A stretch of DNA of 64,000 nucleotides from G963662655 sp963666875. Lineage in GTDB: Bacteria; Cloacimonadota; Cloacimonadia; Cloacimonadales; JAIOQZ01. The notes beneath the pieces are model-generated. The model saw nothing but the letters and a program-made list of their open reading frames with translations. It was not told the origin of the DNA and ran no database searches. Below are positions 17,694 through 25,089 of the stretch, piece after piece. A program made the translations under genes and the position numbers. The stretch covers positions 38,655-102,654 of the forward strand of contig CAXXPU010000020.1 in assembly GCA_963666875.2 (NCBI GenBank). The letters are read 5' to 3'. Positions within the stretch are counted from its first letter, which is position 1. Each line of letters starts with the position of its first letter.

Positions 17694-19142
17694 CTAAAAT
17701 TGAAAGTAGATAAACTGACTTTGGTCAAGAACGCCGAACAGGAGAATGATAACGATGATTGACGAGATTCTCAGAGCCGTGACGAACAGATTTTTTCCTC
17801 GTAATATAACGGGATTACCACCCCTCTCCATGTGGATATCCAGTGCGAAAATCGCGAGAACCGAGAGGACGCTGTAGAAGAAGATCGCAGTATCGCCTAT
17901 GTATATTCCCTCGGTGAAATGAAACAGAATCTTCTTTAGAATGAGAAAGGCGTCGTGCAGGTTTTCCGCCCGGAAGAAAATGAAACAGAAGGTCATCATC
18001 GTGAACGTGATCAGGATTTTTGCAACATACAGAAAGGATTGAAAGACGCGATTCTTTACCTTCGACTCAACGGTAAACCAACGCTTCAACAGAGGCGGTT
18101 CGACCGCCAGGAACAGACCGTTCAGCAATCCCCACACGATAAATGTCCACCCCGCTCCGTGCCACATTCCGCTGACCGCAAAGACAAAGATCGTCAATAT
18201 TCCGCTTACGGTCATCGATAGCTTCTTGCGGTCGCCCAGCCACGATTTGTAAATCGGAACATACAGGTAATCCCGAAACCAGGAAGTCAGCGATACGTGC
18301 CATCTGGACCAGAAGAACCTCACCGAGGTTGCAAGATAGGGCTGCCTGAAGTTCTCGGTCAACCGGAATCCCAGCAATTTAGCGCTGCCTACGGCCATGT
18401 CGGAATACCCGGAGAAGTCGCAGTACAGTTGCAATGCGAAGAAGATCGATGCGAGAGACAGGCTCAGGCCGGAGTGTAATTCGATATTACCGTAAACATT
18501 CCCTACATAGACAATCAGGCGATCCGCGATGAAGGCCTTCTTGAACCACCCGATCAAAATCTTGCTAACACCGGTTATAAACTGGTCGTATGACATGCAC
18601 TTGTTTCTCTGTTCGAACTGAGGAAGCAATTGAGGAGCCCTACCGATCGGGCCCGCACTCAACTGCGGAAAGAAGGAGATGAACAGGGTTGTTTTATACA
18701 GGCTCTGCGGTTTTGCATCGCCCCGATAAACGTCGATAACATAGCCGAGTGCTTGAAATGAGAAAAAGGATATTCCGATCGGCATAAACAGGTCGGGAAG
18801 ATGGAACGACACGATGTGAAAGGTGGATATCATAGCTTCCAGTTGAGCGCTCAGGAAGTTCAGATATTTGAAGGTCACGAGCGGGAGCAGGAGCAACGAA
18901 GCTGACCACGCCACGATGCGCTTTTTCTTCTTCATTCGTGATGTCCCGGATATCCATTTTACCGAAAACCACGCGACGAGAATGATATAGGCCAGTAAAA
19001 GACAAAAAATCGGCTTCCAGTTGGCATAGAAATAGAAACTCGATACGATGAGAAAGGGATTCTTCAAGCGATCTGGAAGAGCATAATAAAGAATCACGCA
19101 TACCGATAGAAAGACAATATATAGCAGCGAATTAAAAAGCAC
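17694..19142 (-). CDS. MBOAT-family membrane O-acyltransferase (AlgI-like, copy 1)
   Basis: A 482-residue polytopic protein with the MBOAT signatures SFFPQLSAGPIGRAPQLL, FWSRWHVSLTSWFRDYLYVP and GMWHGAGWTFIVWG (active-site His near residue 325). It starts with GTG behind AAGGAGATGTT. It resembles AlgI/DltB-type proteins that transfer acyl groups across the membrane to an extracellular polymer. The SGNH-like gene follows 12 nt later. The acceptor polymer is unknown. Confidence 0.9.
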   Translation of the reverse strand: MLFNSLLYIVFLSVCVILYYALPDRLKNPFLIVSSFYFYANWKPIFCLLLAYIILVAWFSVKWISGTSRMKKKKRIVAWSASLLLLPLVTFKYLNFLSAQLEAMISTFHIVSFHLPDLFMPIGISFFSFQALGYVIDVYRGDAKPQSLYKTTLFISFFPQLSAGPIGRAPQLLPQFEQRNKCMSYDQFITGVSKILIGWFKKAFIADRLIVYVGNVYGNIELHSGLSLSLASIFFALQLYCDFSGYSDMAVGSAKLLGFRLTENFRQPYLATSVRFFWSRWHVSLTSWFRDYLYVPIYKSWLGDRKKLSMTVSGILTIFVFAVSGMWHGAGWTFIVWGLLNGLFLAVEPPLLKRWFTVESKVKNRVFQSFLYVAKILITFTMMTFCFIFFRAENLHDAFLILKKILFHFTEGIYIGDTAIFFYSVLSVLAIFALDIHMERGGNPVILRGKNLFVTALRISSIIVIILLFGVLDQSQFIYFQF

Positions 19143-19329
19143 AACATCTCCTTACGCGTATTTACGATGCTCAATCCGAATCCCAACGCCAACAGATACA
19201 ATATCAATTCAAATTTGTTTGGAGTAATGCGAGGTTCAAGTCAAGGAAAAACCATTCGGCAGGCAGAGGAGATAATCGGACGACAACCTCGCAAACATCG
19301 ATGTTCTACCATGATGCCCTGGTTTTTCA

Positions 19330-19358
19330 TTGACACGATTCTCGATCTCCCGGTTTTC
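19330..19358 (+). promoter_or_regulatory. Probable promoter of the 80-residue protein gene
   Basis: TTGACA at 19330-19335 is followed by a 17-nt spacer and GTTTTC (19353-19358), 18-46 nt before the ATG at 19376. The -35 is consensus, the -10 weak. The 233-bp gap before 19376 otherwise shows nothing. Confidence 0.45.
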
Positions 19359-19375
19359 AGTTCTCAGGAGATAAT

Positions 19376-19618
19376 ATGAGACCGATCGAGACAAAAATAC
19401 TCTCAAAGATCGATGAGAAAGGGGTCACGTTCGACCGCGTCGAGGAAATCATCGACGGCATGACGCGTCAGGAACTCAAAAAGAGCTTCCCGGACGACTC
19501 CATCTTCCAATCGCCGCGCTACTTCGCGAAAGTGGTCCTCGACAGCCTGCTGCGACGCGGCGCCATCGAGAAACGGGACGGAAAATTCGCAAAGCCCTCG
19601 AAGAAAAAAGAAGACTAA
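19376..19618 (+). CDS. Small hypothetical protein, possibly winged-helix-like
   Basis: An 80-residue, highly charged protein (MRPIETKILSKIDEKG). Its pattern of three helices and a C-terminal FAKVVLDSLLRRGAIEKRDG, followed by a basic tail, resembles small wHTH DNA-binding proteins, where RRGxIEKRDGKF would be the wing. No family is recognised. It begins after AGGAGATAAT and is convergent with the HD-domain gene, sharing stop-codon bases. Confidence 0.6.
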   Translation: MRPIETKILSKIDEKGVTFDRVEEIIDGMTRQELKKSFPDDSIFQSPRYFAKVVLDSLLRRGAIEKRDGKFAKPSKKKED

Positions 19619-20160
19619 GCCATCAACTCATCATCGTATTTCGCCATCGCCTCGATCGCCAGTTCGAGAAAATCGGATAGCTCGATTCCGATATCCGCAC
19701 AGGTAGCGATCTGCTCCCGGTTCGCACCGGCAGCGAAGCTCTTCGACTTGTACTTCTTCTTCAACGACTTCAGCTTAACCTTGTGGATGGTCTTTCCCGG
19801 CTGCATCAATGCCGCCGCGGTGACAAGACCGGTCACGGGATCCGCAGCGTAGAGACTTCTATCCAATAGCGATTCCAGCGGCGCGTGATCCGCATGCGCC
19901 TTTACCGCATGAACCACATCCTCCGGAAATCCCGCCTGCGCCAGCATCTGCGCGCCCTTCACGCTGTGCTGATCCGGATCGTCCATCGTGTATTCGTAGT
20001 CGATGTCGTGCAGCAGCCCGGTCACGAACCACTTCTCGACATCCTCACCGGATCGCTCCGCCAGCGCTTCCATCACCGCACCCACCGCCAGACTGTGCTT
20101 GCGCAGGTTGTCGTTCTTCAGGTGCTCGAACAGTAGCGCCTTCGCCTCTTCACGATTCAT
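19615..20160 (-). CDS. HD-domain (HDIG-type) phosphohydrolase
   Basis: A protein of about 181 residues with an HD superfamily core: LRKHSLAVGAVMEALAER carries the first His and VTGLLHDIDYEY gives the metal-binding HD pair. Further conserved HAVKAHADHAP and DRSLYAADPVTGLVTAAAL follow. The start at 20160 is used because AAGGAG lies 5 nt upstream. HD proteins of this size are nucleotide phosphohydrolases or of unknown specificity. The substrate is not predictable. Confidence 0.85.
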   Translation of the reverse strand: MNREEAKALLFEHLKNDNLRKHSLAVGAVMEALAERSGEDVEKWFVTGLLHDIDYEYTMDDPDQHSVKGAQMLAQAGFPEDVVHAVKAHADHAPLESLLDRSLYAADPVTGLVTAAALMQPGKTIHKVKLKSLKKKYKSKSFAAGANREQIATCADIGIELSDFLELAIEAMAKYDDELMA

Positions 20161-20172
20161 CGTCACTCCTTC

Positions 20173-20259
20173 TCAAACCGAACTTCCGAATGTTCGGGTC
20201 GCATATCACATAATCCCAACATTCAGAAGAGCCACTGCGTGACACATTCGGAAGTTTGA
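20173..20259. repeat. Inverted repeat between convergent-type gene ends
   Basis: ACTTCCGAATGT (inside 20182-20193) recurs inverted as ACATTCGGAAGT at 20244-20255, with 50 bp between. The region separates the HD gene leader from the 3' end of the rRNA/tRNA methyltransferase gene, where a hairpin could end transcription of the upstream gene. Confidence 0.5.
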
Positions 20260-20260
20260 A

Positions 20261-21013
20261 TCATCCCCATTGCCGCACCACCTCGTAGCACGTCACCGCG
20301 AACGAAGTCCCTACGTTCAATGAGTTCTTCCAGCCATGAACGGGGATTCGCACGATCCGGTCAACCATTTTCAGCGTATTTTCGTCGATTCCATGCGCTT
20401 CGTTGCCGATCAGAATCGCGCATGGTCGCGGAAAATCCATCTCGAATATCGTGGGTGCATCCTCGACTGTCTCCAGCGCGATAACGGGAATGCTTTCAGC
20501 CCTTAATTTACCGATTACATCGTCAATATCTTCATAGCATTCCCAGATGACATGATCGTCCGTGCCCATCGCCGTTTTGCGCACTTTTTCGTTGTTTGGC
20601 GTGGCGGTATATCCGGTCAGATAAAGCTTTTCAATTCCCACACACTCCGCCACACGGAAGACGGAACCCACGTTGAACGACGAGCGCAAGTTGTGCAGGA
20701 TACCGCACAGTGGAATCTGCTTCCTTTCGCCGGAGCCGTCGCCTTGAAGGATACGCAGATCCATGTCCATCGGTTCGTCGCCAAGCCTTCGCAGGACGGG
20801 CACCGAGAACCGCATGAAATCATCCAGCGTCTCGCAATCGGGAATATCCAGCATCTCGCCAGCATCGGAAGCGAATTGTGCCAGATTGCGGATCAACTCC
20901 TCACGAACGTCCACCTCGTCCCAGCAGCGCTCGATCTCCTTCAGAAATTCGATCAGCGTCTTTTCGATCTTGTGTCGGTCAAACCGTGCGATTTTCTTCT
21001 TCGAATACTTCAT
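20261..21013 (-). CDS. TrmH/SpoU-family RNA 2'-O-methyltransferase
   Basis: A protein of about 250 residues whose C-terminal half is a SPOUT domain. It has LHNLRSSFNVGSVFRVAECVG (motif 1, NxR/F-N-G-xFR), ILIGNEAHGID (motif 2) and RIPVHGWKNSLNVGTSFAV (motif 3). The N-terminal 90 residues are helical and not recognised. I use ATG 21013; an upstream TTG at 21049 would extend it by 12 residues, but TTGACG there looks like a -35 box. It methylates a tRNA or rRNA ribose. The exact target is unknown. Confidence 0.85.
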   Translation of the reverse strand: MKYSKKKIARFDRHKIEKTLIEFLKEIERCWDEVDVREELIRNLAQFASDAGEMLDIPDCETLDDFMRFSVPVLRRLGDEPMDMDLRILQGDGSGERKQIPLCGILHNLRSSFNVGSVFRVAECVGIEKLYLTGYTATPNNEKVRKTAMGTDDHVIWECYEDIDDVIGKLRAESIPVIALETVEDAPTIFEMDFPRPCAILIGNEAHGIDENTLKMVDRIVRIPVHGWKNSLNVGTSFAVTCYEVVRQWG

Positions 21014-21112
21014 TTCGGCAGCATGCCGGCAGCCCATTGTGACCGTCAATGCATTTTTCGATTGCTAATGAACCGCCAGTCATTATAATTGGCTCCGATA
21101 GTCGGAGGAATC

Positions 21113-21505
21113 ATGAAATCGACATACGAACGCAAGATCATCGGGTACGAGTGCGACATCTACGGGCACCTGAACAACGCCAACTACCTGCATGTCTTTG
21201 AAGAGGCGCGAACCAAGGCCCTGAACGACATCGGGCTCTCCATCTCGGGCCTGCTCGATAAAAACCTGCACATGTACATCACCGAGATCAATATCAAGTA
21301 CATGAAAGGCGTACCACTCGACAGAATCGTCACTGTCACCACCGAGATCATCGTTAAAAACCGGCTACGCTCCATCTGGCATCAGGAGATGTACGACCAG
21401 AACGGCAACCTGTGCAGCATCGCCGACGTCCACGGCGTCTTCGCCCGTGACGGCAAGCCGGTAAGAATCCCGCAAGAACTGTTGGGCAACTTCGGACTGG
21501 AATAG
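21113..21505 (+). CDS. Acyl-CoA thioesterase, 4HBT hotdog family
   Basis: A 130-residue hotdog protein with YERKIIGYECDIYGHLNNANYLHVFEEAR (asparagine/aspartate of the YDxD-GHxNNxxY active-site pattern). The ATG at 21113 has GGAGGAATC immediately upstream. It is predicted to hydrolyse thioesters such as acyl-CoA. It ends 7 bases before the left repeat of the first promoter-linked mobile element, so the element replaced its downstream region. Confidence 0.87.
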   Translation: MKSTYERKIIGYECDIYGHLNNANYLHVFEEARTKALNDIGLSISGLLDKNLHMYITEINIKYMKGVPLDRIVTVTTEIIVKNRLRSIWHQEMYDQNGNLCSIADVHGVFARDGKPVRIPQELLGNFGLE

Positions 21506-21512
21506 ATCTACC

Positions 21513-21849
21513 GCACGAAAATTAAAACTGACATACCCCCGGAATTCTCATGCGGCATCGAACTAATTCATGACATTATAATGAGATAGATGCATATTAT
21601 CGTAAAAAAATCAAATTACTTCTCTGATTCGCGATCGTATTGATTTGTGTGTAATAATAGTTTGTCCTTCGATACACCGCTTCGCGGCACTCAGGATGAC
21701 AAACTATTATTACACTACGAGTTATCCTCCGTGTCATTCTGAGTGCCGCGAAGCGGTGTATCGAAGGACGCACGGTGGATAACGTCATCAAACAGGCATC
21801 AAAACATGACATCACGAAAAAATGGGGGTATGTGTGCACGAAAATTAAA
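21513..21849 (+). mobile_element. Promoter-linked foldback MITE, copy 1 (with 14-bp direct repeats)
   Basis: The element spans 21527-21835 (309 bp). It is bounded by identical 14-bp direct repeats GCACGAAAATTAAA at 21513-21526 and 21836-21849. Ends are ACATACCCCC and GGGGGTATGTGT, inverted copies. Inside are two long inverted arms containing CCTTCGATACACCGCTTCGC and its complement, nested in a TTATCC...GGATAA pair. There is no gene; reading frames inside are translations of the palindrome. The right repeat is followed by 3 nt and TTGACA (21853-21858) of the next gene. Confidence 0.9.
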
Positions 21850-21852
21850 CTC

Positions 21853-21858
21853 TTGACA
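21853..21858 (+). promoter_or_regulatory. -35 box of the GLUG protein gene
   Basis: TTGACA, 3 nt after the right direct repeat of the mobile element and 63 nt before the ATG at 21921. The -10 is not clear. CATAAT at about 21887 is too distant for a standard spacer, so the -10 probably lies near 21876. Confidence 0.5.
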
Positions 21859-21920
21859 ACTGCCTGAATTTTTTCCTGAATTGTGTCATAATCTCACGGA
21901 TACAAAGCAAGGAGGCAGCT

Positions 21921-24356
21921 ATGTTGAAGGGTATTTTCACACTGACAATCGCACTCGCATGCATCATGATGTTCGCAGACGGCGTCCAGCCCAACGGATC
22001 CGGAACCTACAGCGATCCCTACCTGATGGAATCGCTCGACAACCTTCTGTGGCTATCGACCACAGAAGACGTCTGGGGTGACAACCTGCATTTCCTGCAA
22101 ACGCAAGATATCGACGCCAGTGATACTGAGAACTGGAGCGATGGCGCTGGATTCTCACCGATCGGGTGGTATAACTCCCCCACGGATTGCTTGCCATTCA
22201 TTGGAACCTATGATGGCGGGAATTTTGAAATCAGAAATCTGTTCATCTATCGACCCGATCTCGATTATGTTGGACTCTGGGGTAGTACCAGGTACTCGCA
22301 TATTGAAAACCTCTCAGTCGTTGATGCCAGTGTACTTGGAGCGGATTATGTTGGTGCACTCGCAGGAGCATTATACAATGCAGGGACCGTTGAGAATAGT
22401 CATTCGAGTGGAACCGTAACAGGAAATGACCAGGTAGGAGGTATCTCAGGAGTCGCGTCATCCATTGTTAATTGTTCATTTGTTGGGACGGTAACGGGCA
22501 ATTACCAAGTTGGAGGTATCACAGGTCAAACCAGTTCATCCAGTATCGCCAGTTGTACATTTACAGGAACGGTAGCAGGCAATATCACGGTAGGAGGTAT
22601 CTCAGGATACGCCAGTTCAAACAGTATCTCCGATTGTTCATTCGCTGGAACGATTGCACAGAACACTGGAGCCGGGAATTATTTTGGAGGACTTGTTGGC
22701 TATTTGTATGCTACCAATATCAATAACTGTCATGCCGATATCCAGATGACAGTGAATGACACACCTCCATCCTACGTCGGTGGACTTGTTGGGTATCTCT
22801 GCAATTCATATTCCGAAGTAACCACCTGTTATGCTACAGGGTCTGTTGAGGGAAACTTGCTTTGTGGAGCGCTATTCGGTCATATCTCTTTCGATTTCGA
22901 CTCTTCCATTTCCAATGTCTATTATGATTACGATGCATTCACTATCAATGGAGAGCACCGTTATTGTGTCGGCGCACTTCCTTCCTATATGTTCGGCACC
23001 TGGGTCGATAATGGATACTCTCTCGATCCCGATAACTATCTCACGTTGCAAGATGGGTATTACTCGATAACCAACCCGCAAGACCTCCTGTATCTTCTTG
23101 CATTCGGACAGAATGATGATCTCATGTTTCACCTGACAGAAGACATTGACTTAGCGGAATATCCGGGGTTCACATTGCCTCTATTCCAGGGTACTTTCAA
23201 TGGAGCTGGTCACAAAATATCCAATATCGATATCGATTCCCCGGATGATGCGGTCACTGGCTTCATTGCATACGCAAATAAAGCCGAATTGACACGACTT
23301 CATCTCGACCCGGTCAATATTCAGGGTCATGATTATGTTGGCGGATTGATCGGTATGGGATTCCAGACTGAAATCTCGCATTGCAGCGTCCATGGGGAAA
23401 TAATCGGACAAGATCGATGTATCGGTGGGATTTGTGGCGGTTTAGGTGAGGCAAGCAATATCAAATACTGTTGTATAACTGGAGAAGTATCCGGGCCCAA
23501 TGAAGTAGGAGGTATTATTGGAGGTGGGTTCTGTGTAGGAGTACAATGCTGTTCAAGCGCCGCAACGATTGAAAGTAGTGGATACAGCTCCGGCGGAATT
23601 GGTGGAGGTCTTGTATGGTGCGATATCTCTGATTGCTATTTCACAGGTTGTCTGAACGGAACTTCGGAATCTGGAGGAATCGCCGGACAATTGGAAGAAT
23701 CTTATGTTCGTGACTGCTTCGTCAGTGGCTCGATATCTCCATCGACTGCATCGAGTATTGTTGGAAAATGCTACCATGGATTTTTCTTATATCCTTCAGT
23801 GAGAAATAGTGTTTGGAATACTCAAACAACCGGTGTGGGGATTGCTGTCGGATACTGCGATTACGAAAATTACGAGGAAAACGTAATCGGCTGCACAACC
23901 GCCGAGATGCTCCAGCAATCCACCTACCTCGACCTCGGCTGGGATTTCGTCGGCGAAACCGAAAACGGCACCAACGACTACTGGGACATTTTCACAGACT
24001 GGAACCAGGGCTACCCCTACATCCACGATATATGGGTCTATGTCGAGAACGACGAAGAACCCACCGCGCCGCCCGTCACCGAGACCACACTGCACAACGC
24101 CTACCCCAATCCCTTCAATCCCACCACGACCATCCGGTATTCGCTCGCGGAGACGGGACCGGTCGAGATCGCGGTCTATAACATCCGTGGTCAGAAGGTG
24201 AAGGCGCTGGTAGATGAGAACAAATCCGCCGGCAATTACGATATCGTATGGGACGGCACCGATCTATCCGGCAAACCGGTCTCCAGCGGCGTCTATTTCT
24301 ACCGGATGTCCTCGCCGGACAGGACGCTCGTGAAGAAAATGACGATGGTGAAATAG
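21921..24356 (+). CDS. Exported GLUG-repeat surface protein with FlgD-like sorting tail
   Basis: An 811-residue protein with a signal peptide (MLKGIFTLTIALACIMMFADG) and AAGGAGG upstream of the ATG. Residues about 130-290 and 400-620 hold GLUG-type repeats of about 25 residues (VGGISG, YVGGLVG, CSF.GT). The C-terminal 85 residues carry the FlgD-like tail: NAYPNPFNPTTTIRYSL, YNIRGQKVKALV, WDGTDLSG and SGVYFYRM. GLUG repeats form beta-helical adhesins or surface fibres. The substrate or partner is unknown. Codon use at the N- and C-termini matches the genome; the central GLUG part is more AT-rich, perhaps due to repeat expansion or transfer. Confidence 0.85.
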   Translation: MLKGIFTLTIALACIMMFADGVQPNGSGTYSDPYLMESLDNLLWLSTTEDVWGDNLHFLQTQDIDASDTENWSDGAGFSPIGWYNSPTDCLPFIGTYDGGNFEIRNLFIYRPDLDYVGLWGSTRYSHIENLSVVDASVLGADYVGALAGALYNAGTVENSHSSGTVTGNDQVGGISGVASSIVNCSFVGTVTGNYQVGGITGQTSSSSIASCTFTGTVAGNITVGGISGYASSNSISDCSFAGTIAQNTGAGNYFGGLVGYLYATNINNCHADIQMTVNDTPPSYVGGLVGYLCNSYSEVTTCYATGSVEGNLLCGALFGHISFDFDSSISNVYYDYDAFTINGEHRYCVGALPSYMFGTWVDNGYSLDPDNYLTLQDGYYSITNPQDLLYLLAFGQNDDLMFHLTEDIDLAEYPGFTLPLFQGTFNGAGHKISNIDIDSPDDAVTGFIAYANKAELTRLHLDPVNIQGHDYVGGLIGMGFQTEISHCSVHGEIIGQDRCIGGICGGLGEASNIKYCCITGEVSGPNEVGGIIGGGFCVGVQCCSSAATIESSGYSSGGIGGGLVWCDISDCYFTGCLNGTSESGGIAGQLEESYVRDCFVSGSISPSTASSIVGKCYHGFFLYPSVRNSVWNTQTTGVGIAVGYCDYENYEENVIGCTTAEMLQQSTYLDLGWDFVGETENGTNDYWDIFTDWNQGYPYIHDIWVYVENDEEPTAPPVTETTLHNAYPNPFNPTTTIRYSLAETGPVEIAVYNIRGQKVKALVDENKSAGNYDIVWDGTDLSGKPVSSGVYFYRMSSPDRTLVKKMTMVK

Positions 24357-24404
24357 GTTCGGCTTTGACGAAGTCGCACCAAAACACGGCAGATTCTTCT
24401 ATTA

Positions 24405-24431
24405 TCGTAGGGCAGATCCCCGTGCCTTCCC
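24405..24431 (+). repeat. Single arm of the GTAGGGGCAGG repeat (fragment)
   Basis: CGTAGGGCAGATCCCCGTGCC resembles one arm of the repeats at 6974 and 56930 but has no partner arm. It is a decayed or truncated copy. Confidence 0.4.
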
Positions 24432-24523
24432 AGATTAGAAAAGCTCGCTATCGTTTCACTTGGGATTCGCGTTTGCAAGCAAACACACACTTTTTGAGAT
24501 TCGACTTTGCAAGAAAAATCACA

Positions 24524-24634
24524 GAGGTCGAACGCTACAACTCCGTAGCTGCCGATCTCCGAGCGGCACTCCCCGAAAAGGTTCGCCCGGAGGTCGAACG
24601 CTACAACTCCGTAGCAGCCGATTTCCGAGCGGCG
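24524..24634 (+). repeat. Two-unit tandem repeat, 66-bp period
   Basis: GAGGTCGAACGCTACAACTC occurs at 24524 and again at 24590, each followed by CGTAGC(T/A)GCCGAT. About 45 bp of the second unit match the first with two differences. It lies between the GLUG gene and the second mobile element. It is non-coding as far as can be seen. Confidence 0.7.
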
Positions 24635-24642
24635 TTTTCCTG

Positions 24643-24975
24643 CTTTCAAAATTAACAGGAATACCCCCAGAATTTTTGAGTGCGTAGCTGTAAGGTGATG
24701 GAATGCTATCATTTATGTATGTTTAATAGTAAAAAATCCGGTAGACTATCTGAGTGTTAATGGTTCTTTGCTGTGTAAAATAATTGTTTGTCCTTCGATA
24801 CACCGCTTCGCGGCACTCAGGATGACAAACTATTATTTTACTATGAGTTATCCACCATTGTCATCCTGAGTGCCGCGAAGCGGTGTATCGAAGGATCATG
24901 GTGGATAACGTTACCAAATTGGTATCGAACCAAGGTATTACGAAAAACTGGGGGTATTCCTGCTTTCAAAATTAA
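24643..24975 (+). mobile_element. Promoter-linked foldback MITE, copy 2 (with 13-19-bp direct repeats)
   Basis: The element spans 24656-24962 (307 bp), starting CAGGAATACCCCCAG and ending CTGGGGGTATTCCTG. It is flanked by CTTTCAAAATTAA at 24643-24655 and 24963-24975; the match can be extended left to TTCCTGCTTTCAAAATTAA. It differs from copy 3 at one position over its length, so movement was recent. The right repeat is followed by TGG and TTGACA (24979-24984). Confidence 0.92.
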
Positions 24976-24978
24976 TGG

Positions 24979-24984
24979 TTGACA
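24979..24984 (+). promoter_or_regulatory. -35 box of the C10 peptidase gene
   Basis: TTGACA 3 nt after the right direct repeat of copy 2 and about 106 nt before the ATG at 25090. No convincing -10 hexamer is visible. Confidence 0.5.
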
Positions 24985-25089
24985 CAAATTTCTTTCAAGG
25001 TTACACGTGTCACCGATCGTATTTTCCAGACACAATTCTTGTTCCGTATCCGGCGTATGTCTTGTTCCGTGCCTACCTAAGGAGGAACT

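Noticed and set aside
21597..21839. 80-codon frame on the minus strand inside MITE copy 1
   Set aside because: It is a translation of the palindromic repeat. Similar frames (24841-25035, 24788-24982, 49266-49457) appear in the other copies with no ribosome site and no conserved protein.
21500..24980. CRISPR array
   Set aside because: Repeats are palindromic mobile elements and a two-unit tandem repeat; there are no regular spacers or cas genes.
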